From an uncultured Lachnospiraceae bacterium (GTDB lineage: Bacteria; Bacillota; Clostridia; Lachnospirales; Lachnospiraceae), in the NCBI GenBank assembly GCA_951802115.1, contig CATOPL010000004.1, positions 62,001 to 126,000 of the forward strand: a stretch of DNA of 64,000 nucleotides. Direction: 5' to 3'. This document shows positions 1 to 8,179 of this stretch, one piece after another. Below the pieces are notes generated by a model, which was not told the DNA's origin, did no database searches, and saw only the letters and a program-made list of their open reading frames with translations. How positions within the stretch are numbered: the stretch's first letter is position 1; every line of letters begins with the position of its first letter. A program made the position numbers and the translations under genes.

Positions 1-455
1 ATATTGGTCTGATCGGCAATCGATACAATGCTGCTCATGCACTGTTTAATCTTATCCACCGAAGTTTTTAACCCTTCAAAGGTATCCTCCATCTTGTCAA
101 AACAGCCTTCCACCTGTCTGGAATTGACCTGCAGCCACTCTACTTCCTTCTGCGCCTGAACCACAGATGCTGTAATCGCTTCTTTTACATCTTCAAATTG
201 TCTGGAAACCTCGCTGATGCTGGAAAAAGTCTCTTCAAACTCTTCCAGCTTCTGCTGAAAATTTTCTGCTTCATCCAAAACCCCATTAAAGGAACTTCCT
301 ACCAGACCCAGTTCCTGCAGCGACTGGACCTCTTTTTGAAGCAGATCCTTCTGATAGCCTTTCAATACGTTTGTCACATACAGTACCGGATACAGGCCTT
401 TTTCCTCCTGCGGCGTTCCGGACACCGTCCTCCGGTTCTTTCTCTGAAACAGCAC
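1..455 (-). CDS. Methyl-accepting chemotaxis-type receptor, 3'-truncated by window edge
   Basis: The first 151 residues of a gene that runs off the left edge; it is not in the ORF track because no stop is present. I start it at GTG 455, preceded by a GGGGGAGAGG Shine-Dalgarno site and 15 bases after the FIST stop codon. The visible part is charged and helical (LEEFEETFSSISEVSRQF) and has no membrane segment. It ends in IVSIADQTN, which matches the start of the conserved MCP signalling hairpin (I-x-x-IA-x-QTNLLALNA). The family passes ligand or metabolic signals to CheA/CheW. Lack of a transmembrane region in the first 150 residues suggests a soluble receptor. Tight coupling to the upstream FIST gene suggests that FIST supplies sensory input. 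MCP identity is fairly secure; ligand and output are unknown. Confidence 0.75.
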   Translation of the reverse strand, partial: MLFQRKNRRTVSGTPQEEKGLYPVLYVTNVLKGYQKDLLQKEVQSLQELGLVGSSFNGVLDEAENFQQKLEEFEETFSSISEVSRQFEDVKEAITASVVQAQKEVEWLQVNSRQVEGCFDKMEDTFEGLKTSVDKIKQCMSSIVSIADQTN

Positions 456-470
456 TTTCCCTCTCCCCCT

Positions 471-1526
471 TTACTCAAATACGACACAGGTCATGGACTG
501 ATTCACAAACCGGTTATTGTAATGTTCTCCATATCCCACAAATCCTGCATGGCTTCCCAGTGTCCGCATCTCTTTCAGATATTCTTCCATATAACGATGT
601 TCACTGAACAACTTGTACCGGAACAGACAGTTCACAGAAAATACAGCTGACAATCTGGGGAAATCTTTTCGGATAGTGCTGATCGTTTCTTTGACAATCG
701 CCCGATAGTCTCCGAGTTCCAAAAGGACCAGCACATCCGAATCATTGACCTGTCGGAAACAGGCCAGTGCATTTCCATCCACTTCCTTAATTGAAACAAT
801 ACAGACATCATCCCCATTCAGTTTTCCAAAAGGATTTTTAAAAGTCTGTGTGGAAATCTGCTGCTCACTCACATGGAGGATATTCTGATATACCTGTCTG
901 GCAGGCTGTCCATTCAATGCCCCCAGTATGTATTTTGCTTTATCTGTACCCGATGCGATAAAACGATGATCTCCCATCTGATGATAAATATTTTCTTTGT
1001 AGGTTTTCACCCTGCCACCCAGATTTTTAACCAGTGCATATGCCACTGCATCTTCATAGACCTTCCCGTTGGCAGATACTCTGCCGGCATCACCGGTCCC
1101 GCCCACCAGAGAGATATTCCTTTTATTCAGCGCTGAATGAATTGTCGTCAGAACACAGGCATCATTTCCGGAGCAAAAATCGATACACACAGTATCTTTA
1201 TTGGAACCGTCTACCTTTTTGATATCTTCTTCCATCCGACGGATATACTTAACCGGCATCACAGATACCTGTTCCAGCACATTGGCCGCTGCGCTGACAC
1301 CATCCAGATACGCAATGACACTGACGCCTTTCTCCACTACCCGGGTGTCATAACTCATCCCGATACAACCGATACTTGGTACACCAGGATAGAGAGCCTC
1401 CACTTCTTTTACATGCGTGTCAAACTGTCCATCATTGGAAAAGAGCATGATGAACTGGGGATGGCTAAGACCCTGCACTGCCTCTTTGATATTTCCATGA
1501 CGGCTGGTGCCAAAAAACTGCCTCAC
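471..1526 (-). CDS. FIST-domain signal transduction protein
   Basis: About 351 residues from GTG 1526, chosen because AAAGGAG lies 7 bases upstream; the ORF-track start at 1601 lacks a site. The N-terminal half (RQFFGTSRHGNIKEAV, then FIMLFSNDGQFDTHVKEVEALYPGVPSIGC) matches the FIST_N pattern. The second half (GRVKTYKENIYHQMG, VSIKEVDGNALACFRQVND, CLFRYKLFSEHRYMEEYL) matches FIST_C, which in known proteins ends with a Cys-Leu-x-R motif and a GGYGE-like stretch, here VGYGEHY. FIST domains are sensory input modules thought to bind small ligands such as amino acids; they have no enzymatic activity that I can infer. It precedes an MCP by 15 bases, so the two are probably co-transcribed and form a sensor-transducer pair. 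Confidence 0.82.
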   Translation of the reverse strand: MRQFFGTSRHGNIKEAVQGLSHPQFIMLFSNDGQFDTHVKEVEALYPGVPSIGCIGMSYDTRVVEKGVSVIAYLDGVSAAANVLEQVSVMPVKYIRRMEEDIKKVDGSNKDTVCIDFCSGNDACVLTTIHSALNKRNISLVGGTGDAGRVSANGKVYEDAVAYALVKNLGGRVKTYKENIYHQMGDHRFIASGTDKAKYILGALNGQPARQVYQNILHVSEQQISTQTFKNPFGKLNGDDVCIVSIKEVDGNALACFRQVNDSDVLVLLELGDYRAIVKETISTIRKDFPRLSAVFSVNCLFRYKLFSEHRYMEEYLKEMRTLGSHAGFVGYGEHYNNRFVNQSMTCVVFE

Positions 1527-1619
1527 TGCGCCACTCCTTTCTTTCGTGGTATTATTTTCTATATCGAATTGATTATACCGGAAAAATATGTATGTCGTCA
1601 ATAGCAGGAAGAAACAGAA

Positions 1620-2000
1620 TTATGATAACATTCCTCCCAGCATTCCTCCGCCCATACAAAGAAGAAAAGAAGTAATAAAACCGGCGGTACTGCTCTGCAG
1701 TTCCCGGTTCACTGCCAGGGACACCAGCATCATGATAAGAAAATACAAAAGTCCAAGAAGTACGCCCCACAAAAACTGCCTGCTCTTCATCATTTTTCCC
1801 GCAAGAAATCCTCCCGTAAAGCAAGACAAAATATAAGTAAGTATGATTCCGATCTGAACCTTTCCTTCATCTAACTGGAACCGGTACAAAAGTCCGGCAA
1901 TTAAAAGTAACAGCAGTCCGGTTACCAGATAGGAAACCAGAAGCGCTTTCATGATTCGGACTGCAGAACCTGTATAAGCATTCATATTCGGCTGTTTCAT
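1620..2000 (-). CDS. TIGR04086-type small membrane protein
   Basis: 126 residues with four predicted membrane segments: about residues 16-40 (ALLVSYLVTGLLLLLIAGLL), 48-68 (GIILTYILSCFTGGFLAG), 75-95 (FLWGVLLGLLYFLIMMLVSL) and 105-125 (AGFITSFLLCMGGGMLGGML). Size, the GGFLAGKMMKSR turn and the Gly-rich tail agree with the Firmicutes TIGR04086 family, whose function is unknown. The start at 2000 has GGGAG 8 bases upstream. It is divergent from the CorC-like gene and on the same strand as FIST but 93 bases away, so a shared transcript is possible but not shown. Confidence 0.75.
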   Translation of the reverse strand: MKQPNMNAYTGSAVRIMKALLVSYLVTGLLLLLIAGLLYRFQLDEGKVQIGIILTYILSCFTGGFLAGKMMKSRQFLWGVLLGLLYFLIMMLVSLAVNRELQSSTAGFITSFLLCMGGGMLGGMLS

Positions 2001-2231
2001 AATGAGACTCCCTTCTCTGTTCCTGTTTTTATTGTATTCATCTGCTGTTCATTTATGTCTGGGTATTGCATTTTCTCCTGAAATACCGTATACTTAATAA
2101 CTACCCAACAATGCAGAACATCTGCCGCTACAAAGATGCTTCTGCATGAAAACACATATAAAAGCAGCCTGAAGAAAGCCTGTCTGTCCGGGCAGGAACA
2201 AAGCTGCATAATTCAAAAGGAGTGAACTGTT

Positions 2232-3545
2232 TTGGATCCAAGTGACGCCATACAGGTGCTGGTACTTCTGGCCCTGATTGGTCTCTCCGCTTTTTTTTCA
2301 TCTGCGGAGACCGCACTGGTAACTGTTAACAAAATCCGGATCAGAAATCTGATCGAAGAGGGCAACCGGCGTGCGGTCACGCTCTCAAAAGTTATCGAAG
2401 ATCAGGGAAAAATGCTGAGTGCTATTTTAATCGGCAATAACATCGTAAATATTTCCGCCTCTTCTCTCTCAACTATAATGGTCACCCGATGGCTGTCCGG
2501 CACCGGTTTTGCAGCATTAGCGGCAGGTATCTCCACCGGTGTGCTGACACTGATTGTGCTTGTTTTCGGCGAGATCACACCAAAGACATGCGCAACTGTC
2601 CATTCTGAGAAGATCGCCCTTTCCTATGCTCCAATCATCTACTGCTGGATGACTGTTGCAACCCCTCTGATCTATATCATGAATAATTTCTCCATGGGGA
2701 TTCTTTTCCTCATGCGTGTGGATCCCAATGACAAATCTGAATCTTTTACAGAAGAGGAGATCCGTACCATCGTAGAAGTCAGCCATGAGGACGGGGTGAT
2801 TGAACCGGAAGAACGCAAAATGATCAACAATGTCTTTGATTTCGGAGATGCCACCGCCAAAGATGTCATGGTTCCCAAAGTAGACATGAGCTTTTTAAAT
2901 GTAACTGCGGGCTACAGCGACATGCTGGAACTCTACAAAGAGAACAAATATACGCGCTACCCGGTATATGAGGAAAGTACAGACAACGTCATCGGTATGA
3001 TCAATGTCAAGGATCTGCTTATTTATGAAGACAAAGAGCACTTTGATGCCCGCAACATTATGAGAGAGGTCCTCTATACGCACGAGCACAAAAAAACTTC
3101 CGACATTATGCTGGAGATGAAACAGAGTTCTACCAACCTTGCCATTGTGCTGGATGAATACGGAGTTACTTCCGGTATGGTAACCATGGAGGATCTTCTG
3201 GAAGAGATTATCGGAGACATCCGCGACGAATACGATGAAGATGAAGAGACACTTGTCACACAACTCTCGGAACGGGAATTCGTTGTTGCCGGAGCAATGA
3301 GTCTGGATGATCTGAACGAATATCTGGAACTGGATGAAAAAGGACTTCATCTGGAATCGGAGGATTATAATTCCATAGGCGGAATCATTATCGGACTTCT
3401 GGATCATCTTCCGGAAATCGGAGAGGAAACCATCACCGAAAACGGAATCCGTCTGATTGCGGATTCTGTGGAAAAAAACCGCATCAATGAAGTTCACATC
3501 ATTCTTCCGGAACCGGAAAAAGAAGAGCCCTCGGAAGATACCTGA
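2232..3545 (+). CDS. CNNM/CorC-type membrane protein (hemolysin-C family)
   Basis: 437 residues, TTG start with AAAAGGAG 9 bases upstream. Domains in order: DUF21/CNNM membrane domain, residues about 1-190 (four hydrophobic stretches, with FFSSAETALVTVNK and VFGEITPKTCAT, both hallmark motifs); a CBS pair, about 205-330 (MVPKVDMSFLNV, YTRYPVYEES, TSGMVTMEDLLEEIIGDI); and a CorC_HlyC C-terminal domain, about 345-425 (FVVAGAMSLDDLNEYL). Related proteins are implicated in magnesium/cobalt export or homeostasis, with the CBS pair sensing adenine nucleotides. 'Hemolysin' in old annotations is a naming artefact. It stands alone and ends at a likely terminator. Family confidence is high, transported ion uncertain. 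Confidence 0.88.
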   Translation: MDPSDAIQVLVLLALIGLSAFFSSAETALVTVNKIRIRNLIEEGNRRAVTLSKVIEDQGKMLSAILIGNNIVNISASSLSTIMVTRWLSGTGFAALAAGISTGVLTLIVLVFGEITPKTCATVHSEKIALSYAPIIYCWMTVATPLIYIMNNFSMGILFLMRVDPNDKSESFTEEEIRTIVEVSHEDGVIEPEERKMINNVFDFGDATAKDVMVPKVDMSFLNVTAGYSDMLELYKENKYTRYPVYEESTDNVIGMINVKDLLIYEDKEHFDARNIMREVLYTHEHKKTSDIMLEMKQSSTNLAIVLDEYGVTSGMVTMEDLLEEIIGDIRDEYDEDEETLVTQLSEREFVVAGAMSLDDLNEYLELDEKGLHLESEDYNSIGGIIIGLLDHLPEIGEETITENGIRLIADSVEKNRINEVHIILPEPEKEEPSEDT

Positions 3546-3576
3546 ACTGCTCTTCGAGCATTATAACAAATATTTT

Positions 3577-3610
3577 ACGGGAGCTGTCAAACACTGCAGC
3601 CCCCGTTTTA
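3577..3610 (+). terminator. Probable terminator after the CorC-type gene
   Basis: Stem CGGGAGCTG / CAGCCCCCG (one mismatch) with a 10-base loop, followed by TTTTAT. It lies 30 bases after the stop codon at 3545. Confidence 0.6.
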
Positions 3611-3611
3611 T

Positions 3612-3638
3612 GTATGATACCAGTAATATGTATCATAC
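3612..3638. promoter_or_regulatory. Paired palindromes, candidate operator for the dehydratase operon
   Basis: GTATGATAC at 3612-3620 and GTATCATAC at 3630-3638 form a perfect 9-bp inverted repeat around 9 bases. Each arm is also itself a GTAT-N-ATAC palindrome, so the element can be read as two copies of one dyad site, 18 bp centre to centre. No T-run follows, so it is not a terminator. It sits about 180 bp upstream of the first dehydratase gene. Such symmetric sites resemble those of GntR-type repressors, but the regulator is not in the window; regulation is inference. Confidence 0.45.
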
Positions 3639-3821
3639 GCCTGCCATGAACCGTTGTTTCTTTCAGTCAAACAATCAGAACTTCTCCCGCTTACGTGGCT
3701 CCCTCCTCATTATAAAGGATTGGCGCCTTACGATGAGTCTTAAAGAAATAATGGTCCATGGCGACTGTATATTGGCGGATTAATAAAATAACATTTTTAA
3801 TCATAAGGAGGACCCTGTCAG

Positions 3822-4298
3822 ATGGGACACATATTTAAATTCCACACAGATGTAGATACGGACCAGATCATTGCATCTCAGTATCTGCTCTTTCCAACCA
3901 TCGACGAGATGAAAGTACATACTTTTGAGTCTCTTGATCCCGATTTTGCTTCCAGAGTAAAGCCCGGGGATTTCGTGGTCGCCGCAGAAAATTTTGGCTG
4001 CGGTTCGTCCAGAGAACAGGCACCAAGTGTCTTAAAAGCACTGGGAGTCAAGGCTGTCATCGCCAAATCTTTCGCCCGGATCTTTTACCGCAACGCCATC
4101 AATATCGGACTTCCGGTCATTGTCTGCCGGGATCTCTACGACCATGTTTCCGATGAAGACGAGATGGAGCTGTCTCTCACAGACGGAATTGCCAAAGCAA
4201 ACGGACAGGAATATGTCTGTACAAAGCTCCCGGCTTATATGCAGAACATCCTGGATCAGGGCGGGCTGATCGCATCGCTGAATACGGAAGCAGAATAA
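3822..4298 (+). CDS. Aconitase-family dehydratase small subunit, first copy (LeuD-like)
   Basis: 158 residues with AAGGAGG about 10 bases upstream. It is the swivel domain of a two-subunit 3-isopropylmalate isomerase-like hydro-lyase. Key motifs: DVDTDQIIASQYL near the N-terminus, then NFGCGSSREQAP and AKSFARIFYRNAINIGLP. The GSSRE motif carries the Ser/Arg residues used for substrate carboxylate binding and catalysis in this superfamily. The residues after the DTDxI motif (YLLF) form the loop that sets substrate specificity in archaeal IPMI/homoaconitase paralogues. Length matches the clostridial/archaeal LeuD2 group (about 160), not the 200-residue proteobacterial LeuD. It heads a small-large-small-large operon with no leuA or leuB nearby, so the substrate is open. 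Confidence 0.8.
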   Translation: MGHIFKFHTDVDTDQIIASQYLLFPTIDEMKVHTFESLDPDFASRVKPGDFVVAAENFGCGSSREQAPSVLKALGVKAVIAKSFARIFYRNAINIGLPVIVCRDLYDHVSDEDEMELSLTDGIAKANGQEYVCTKLPAYMQNILDQGGLIASLNTEAE

Positions 4299-4330
4299 CA
4301 GACACAGGAGCAGACGAGGAGGACAGTTAT

Positions 4331-5587
4331 ATGGGAATGACAATCGCAGAAAAGATCATCGCCCGCGCCGCCGGCGTGGACAACGTAAAAGCCGGAGATA
4401 TTCATACAGTGGAAGTAGACCAGCTTCTGAGCAATGACGGCACGACTCATCTTACCATCGACATGTACAATAACCAGCTCAAACATCCACATATCGCCGA
4501 TGTAAAAAAACTTATATGGGTCGTGGACCACAATGTACCGGCAGACAGCCCCAAAACCGCCGCTTCCCAGAAAAAAATGCGGGATTTTGCCAGAGAACAC
4601 AATATTACGTTTTATGAAGGCCAGGGCGTCTGTCATCAGATTATGATGGAACATCATGTCTGTCCGGGAGAGCTGATCTTCGGCGCCGACAGCCACACCT
4701 GCGCCTACGGCGCTCTGGGAGCATTCGGAACCGGCGTAGGCTGCACAGACTATCTTTATGCCATGGTAACCGGCAAATCGTGGGTTCTCGTTCCGGAAAC
4801 CCTTCGTTTTCATCTGAACGGAAAACTTCCGGAAGGAGTCTACGCCCGTGATCTGATTCTGACCATTATCGGCATGATCGGAGCCAACGGCGCCAATTAC
4901 AAGGCTATGGAATTCACAGGAGAAGGGCTGAAGACTCTGACCATGAGCGACCGCATCTCTATCTGTAATCTGTGTGTGGAAGCGGGAGCCAAAACCGCCC
5001 TGATGGAAGTCGATGATATCGCCATGGAATATTTACATCAACACGGCAGAGAACCAAAAGCATGCTTTACCAGTGACAGTGACGCCGTTTTTGCCGCATC
5101 TTACGAGATTGATCTGTCCACAGTTGTACCGATTGTGGCAAAACCGCATTTTGTCGACAATGTATGTCCGGCAAAAGAAGCAGCCGGCATCCATATTGAC
5201 GAAGCTTTTCTGGGTTCCTGCAACAACGGACGTATTGAAGATCTCCGGGCAGGCGCAGCGCTCATCAAAGGAAGAAAAGTTCATCCGCTGGTCCGTTTTC
5301 TGGTCGTTCCGGCAAGCCAGGCTGTCTATCAGGAAGCACTGAAGGAAGGAATCCTGCAGACATTTATGGACGCCGGAGCCATCGTCATGAATCCCAACTG
5401 CAGCGTCTGCTGGGGAAGCTGCCAGGGTGTGATCGGAGAAGGCGAGACTCTGATCAGCACAGGAACCAGAAACTTTAAAGGACGCGCCGGGCATAAAGAT
5501 TCGTTCGTGTATCTGGCCAGCGCAGCAACGGTAACGGCGTCAGCCATCAAAGGAGAGATCACCGTCGCCGATATGCTTGATTGTTAA
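4331..5587 (+). CDS. Aconitase-family dehydratase large subunit, first copy (LeuC-like)
   Basis: 418 residues, GAGGAGG 8-9 bases upstream, 32 bases after the first small subunit. It binds the [4Fe-4S] cluster that abstracts water from a hydroxy-acid. Visible motifs: DHNVPADSPKTA, GVCHQIMMEHH, GADSHTCAYGALGAFGTGVG, the first cluster cysteine in FLGSCNNGRIEDL, and the CxxC pair in NPNCSVCWGSCQG, followed by GTRNFKGRAGH. These are the three expected cluster cysteines. The NNGR and CSVCWG variants differ from the second copy (TNGR, CGLCCG), so the two large subunits are old paralogues rather than a recent duplication. Probably pairs with the 3822-4298 product. Substrate could be isopropylmalate, citramalate/methylmalate or another branched malate. 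Confidence 0.82.
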   Translation: MGMTIAEKIIARAAGVDNVKAGDIHTVEVDQLLSNDGTTHLTIDMYNNQLKHPHIADVKKLIWVVDHNVPADSPKTAASQKKMRDFAREHNITFYEGQGVCHQIMMEHHVCPGELIFGADSHTCAYGALGAFGTGVGCTDYLYAMVTGKSWVLVPETLRFHLNGKLPEGVYARDLILTIIGMIGANGANYKAMEFTGEGLKTLTMSDRISICNLCVEAGAKTALMEVDDIAMEYLHQHGREPKACFTSDSDAVFAASYEIDLSTVVPIVAKPHFVDNVCPAKEAAGIHIDEAFLGSCNNGRIEDLRAGAALIKGRKVHPLVRFLVVPASQAVYQEALKEGILQTFMDAGAIVMNPNCSVCWGSCQGVIGEGETLISTGTRNFKGRAGHKDSFVYLASAATVTASAIKGEITVADMLDC

Positions 5588-5606
5588 GAAAGGGATTGTA
5601 AAATTT

Positions 5607-6104
5607 ATGAATGAGACATTTACCGGCAGGGTATGGACTCTGGGAGACGATATTGACACGGATATTATCATTCCTACAGAATACCTTGCATTAAAGACGG
5701 TACAGGACATGACGCCCTATGCATTTTCCCCGCTTCGCCCGGAACTGGCTGCCCGGATTCAGCCCGGAGACATCATTGTGGCGGGAAGAAATTTCGGTTG
5801 CGGTTCTTCAAGGGAACAGGCGCCGGAGATCATCAAAGCGCTTGGTATCAAATGTGTCGTCGCAAAGTCATTTGCACGTATTTTTTTCAGAAACGCTATC
5901 AATAATGGTTTGCTTTTGATTGAAAATGCGGACCTTCAGGATGCGGTATCCGAGGGCGACACCATAGAAGTACAGGTGAACAAAAAGATCATCTGCCGCG
6001 GAAACGATTATCCGATCGTATCTCTTCCGCAGAATCTGGTGGATATTATTGATGCAGGCGGACTGGTAAAAGCCATGCGTCGTCTGAACGGACTGGGGGA
6101 TTAA
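5607..6104 (+). CDS. Aconitase-family dehydratase small subunit, second copy (LeuD-like)
   Basis: 165 residues from ATG 5607, with AAGAAAGGG about 13 bases upstream and 19 bases after the previous stop; the ORF-track start at 5577 overlaps the preceding gene. It has the same fold and motifs as the first small subunit: DIDTDIIIPTEYLAL, NFGCGSSREQAP, AKSFARIFFRNAINNG. The specificity loop reads YLAL instead of YLLF, which suggests that the two enzymes accept different acids. It ends 3 bases before the second large subunit, so the two are translationally coupled. Confidence 0.82.
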   Translation: MNETFTGRVWTLGDDIDTDIIIPTEYLALKTVQDMTPYAFSPLRPELAARIQPGDIIVAGRNFGCGSSREQAPEIIKALGIKCVVAKSFARIFFRNAINNGLLLIENADLQDAVSEGDTIEVQVNKKIICRGNDYPIVSLPQNLVDIIDAGGLVKAMRRLNGLGD

Positions 6105-6107
6105 GCT

Positions 6108-7352
6108 ATGGGACAGACAATTATCGAAAAGATCGTAAGCCGCAACGTCGGACATGAAGTAAAACCGGGAGATATTGTAACCGTTCAGGTTGACCGGGTT
6201 ATGATTCATGACATCTTTATCCCTTTTGTGGCTGAAAAGTTCGAAGAAATGGGATTCAAAAAACTCTGGGATCCGGACAAGGTTGTGCTGATCTATGACC
6301 ATCTGGTTCCTGCAAGCCAGGTGGACGATACCAGACACTTTCGTATCGGCAACGAATTTGTAAAAAAGTACGGAATGAAAAATGTACATCGCAGCGATGG
6401 CATCTGTCACCAGCTTATGACAGAAGCTCTCTATGTAAAACCAGGAGATATTGTTTTCGGAACAGACAGCCACACGACTACCTACGGATGCGTAGGAGCA
6501 TTTTCCTCCGGAATCGGATATACCGAAATGGCAAGTATTCTTGGAACCGGAACTATGTGGATCAAAGTTCCGGAAACCATTAAAATTGTAATTGAAGGAG
6601 AGCTGCCTTCAAATGTCACCTCCAAGGATGTGATCCTGCGTCTGATCGGCGATCTGCGCGCAGACGGCGCAACCTATCAGGCGCTGGAATTCAGCGGAGA
6701 TACCGTAGAAAACATGAGTGTTGCCAGCCGTATGACCATGGCGAATATGGCGATTGAAGCGGGAGCAAAATGCGCTCTGTTTACACCGGATGAAAAAACA
6801 GCGGAATACTGTCAGATCCGTTTGACCGAAAAAGAACGCTCTCTGAGCGGCGACGAGGATGCTTCTTACGTCCGTACCATCCGTTATCACGCAGAAGAAC
6901 TGGTTCCGGTTCTTGCCTGTCCGTCCCAGGTAGACAATATTCATCCGGTCAGCGAATATGAAGGAATTTCCATTGACCAGGTATTTATCGGTTCCTGCAC
7001 AAATGGCCGACTGGAAGATCTGCAAAACGCCGCTGCTATTTTAAAAGGGAAAAAAGTTGCCCCGTTTGTAAAGCTGATTGTCACCCCGGCAAGCCGCAAG
7101 ATCTATCAGCAGGCATTGTCTGACGGCACCCTAGCAGTTCTGGCCGGCGCCGGCGCCATCATCACCCATCCTGGCTGCGGTCTCTGCTGCGGTCGTGCAG
7201 GCGGCATCCTTTCAGACGGAGAACGGGTAGTCGCCACTAATAACCGAAACTTTTTAGGGCGTATGGGAACTTCGAAAGTTGAAATCTTCCTTGCTTCCCC
7301 CGCCACTGCAGCCGCCTGCGCAGCCGCCGGAAAGATCGTTGTTCCGGACTGA
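6108..7352 (+). CDS. Aconitase-family dehydratase large subunit, second copy (LeuC-like)
   Basis: 414 residues. Cluster cysteines are visible in FIGSCTNGRLEDL and HPGCGLCCG, with DHLVPASQVDDT, GICHQLMTEAL, GTDSHTTTYGCVGAFSSGIG and NRNFLGRMG as further family motifs. CTNGR and CGLC are the canonical forms of the LeuC/homoaconitase group, so of the two copies this one is the better candidate for real 3-isopropylmalate dehydratase. Last gene of the operon, followed by a strong bidirectional terminator. Known relatives also include homoaconitase and 2,3-dimethylmalate dehydratase (DmdA), so the assignment stays at family level. Confidence 0.84.
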   Translation: MGQTIIEKIVSRNVGHEVKPGDIVTVQVDRVMIHDIFIPFVAEKFEEMGFKKLWDPDKVVLIYDHLVPASQVDDTRHFRIGNEFVKKYGMKNVHRSDGICHQLMTEALYVKPGDIVFGTDSHTTTYGCVGAFSSGIGYTEMASILGTGTMWIKVPETIKIVIEGELPSNVTSKDVILRLIGDLRADGATYQALEFSGDTVENMSVASRMTMANMAIEAGAKCALFTPDEKTAEYCQIRLTEKERSLSGDEDASYVRTIRYHAEELVPVLACPSQVDNIHPVSEYEGISIDQVFIGSCTNGRLEDLQNAAAILKGKKVAPFVKLIVTPASRKIYQQALSDGTLAVLAGAGAIITHPGCGLCCGRAGGILSDGERVVATNNRNFLGRMGTSKVEIFLASPATAAACAAAGKIVVPD

Positions 7353-7363
7353 CTAAACAAAAC

Positions 7364-7411
7364 ATTCTGCCTCTGTGATCCGCAGTGCTGTGCAGATCAC
7401 AGAGGCAGAAT
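7364..7411. terminator. Bidirectional terminator between convergent genes
   Basis: Perfect 17-bp stem ATTCTGCCTCTGTGATC with its complement and a 14-base loop. T-rich tracts occur on both sides (CATCTTTTCC on plus; GTTTTGTTT on minus). It separates the dehydratase operon from the convergent sigma-like gene. Confidence 0.85.
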
Positions 7412-7423
7412 CATCTTTTCCGG

Positions 7424-8179
7424 TCATGCATCTCTGTCCGCCATCTCAATATTCTCCCCGGCAACCCTCAGCAAGTCTTCAATCTCTTCCACTGGCATAT
7501 CCAGATAGAGCGACAGTTCTTCCGGCGTCACCTGTCTGCCCATATCTTCTGTCAGTTCCGTAATAGAATCTGCCAGACGATTCAGTTTTTCCGTAATCTG
7601 CTCTCCTGTGCTGTCGGAACCTGCCTGTTCATCCAGCGCCATACGAATCGCCTGACGGATTTCATGCTCCAGATGCACTTCCCATGACAATCCATCTTCC
7701 AGCAATCCAAGCGTGTCCACCCCGGTCATCAGTCCCAGATGGCCCTCCTGCACAAGATCCTGAATGCTCAGCCCCCTGTGCGCATATTCACCGGCAATCG
7801 GAAGAACCCGGTCCATGCAATGTTCTGCCAGAAGCCTTTTTGCCTGTCCGTCTCCATCAGACGCCTGAGCAATCAGTGCCGGTAATATGTGTTCCGATTG
7901 CTTTTCCGCCATTTGTACATCTTTTTTATACCTCTGCAGAAATGCTTTTTCCTCCTCCGTGTACGGCTGTTCCTCCAGAGGAACCGGCGGCAGCTCCACC
8001 CCTTCCACCTGGATCCTTTTGGACGCAAGATATGCGTATACCAGCTGATACTGCTCCTCGCTGAATCCCATATCCTGAAAAAATTCCTGCACCTCTTCTT
8101 TTCTCAGTTTTCTGTCCCTGTTCTCCGCGCTTGCGCCAAGTGCTGCCAAAGCGGTTCGAAATCTGGTCTGTTCATCCAT
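7424..8179 (-). CDS. Sigma-70-like protein lacking region 4
   Basis: 251 residues from ATG 8179 (AGGAG about 8 bases upstream). Residues about 105-150 (AEHCMDRVLPIAGEYAHRG, then LSIQDLVQEGHLGLM) match sigma-70 region 2.1-2.2, the core RNA polymerase-binding helix (LVVSIAKKY...GLSFLDLIQEGNIGLM). The place of regions 2.3-2.4 is short and altered (LEHEIRQAIRMALDE where sigma factors have WIRQAI-type sequence), so -10 melting residues are largely gone. Residues about 195-240 (LTEDMGRQVTPEELSLYLDM) match region 3. Then the protein ends: there is no region 4 and hence no -35 recognition helix. The first 100 residues are charged and helical. It could be a sigma-like polymerase-binding regulator or a degenerating sigma factor; I recognise no named family. 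Confidence 0.7.
   Translation of the reverse strand: MDEQTRFRTALAALGASAENRDRKLRKEEVQEFFQDMGFSEEQYQLVYAYLASKRIQVEGVELPPVPLEEQPYTEEEKAFLQRYKKDVQMAEKQSEHILPALIAQASDGDGQAKRLLAEHCMDRVLPIAGEYAHRGLSIQDLVQEGHLGLMTGVDTLGLLEDGLSWEVHLEHEIRQAIRMALDEQAGSDSTGEQITEKLNRLADSITELTEDMGRQVTPEELSLYLDMPVEEIEDLLRVAGENIEMADRDA

Noticed and set aside
2232-3545. Hemolysin
   Set aside because: The DUF21-CBS-CorC_HlyC order indicates an ion-transport-type membrane protein; the toxin name is historical.
7353-7423. 17-bp perfect stem as a mobile-element end
   Set aside because: Position between convergent stops and T-runs on both sides fit a bidirectional terminator; no target duplication or transposase.
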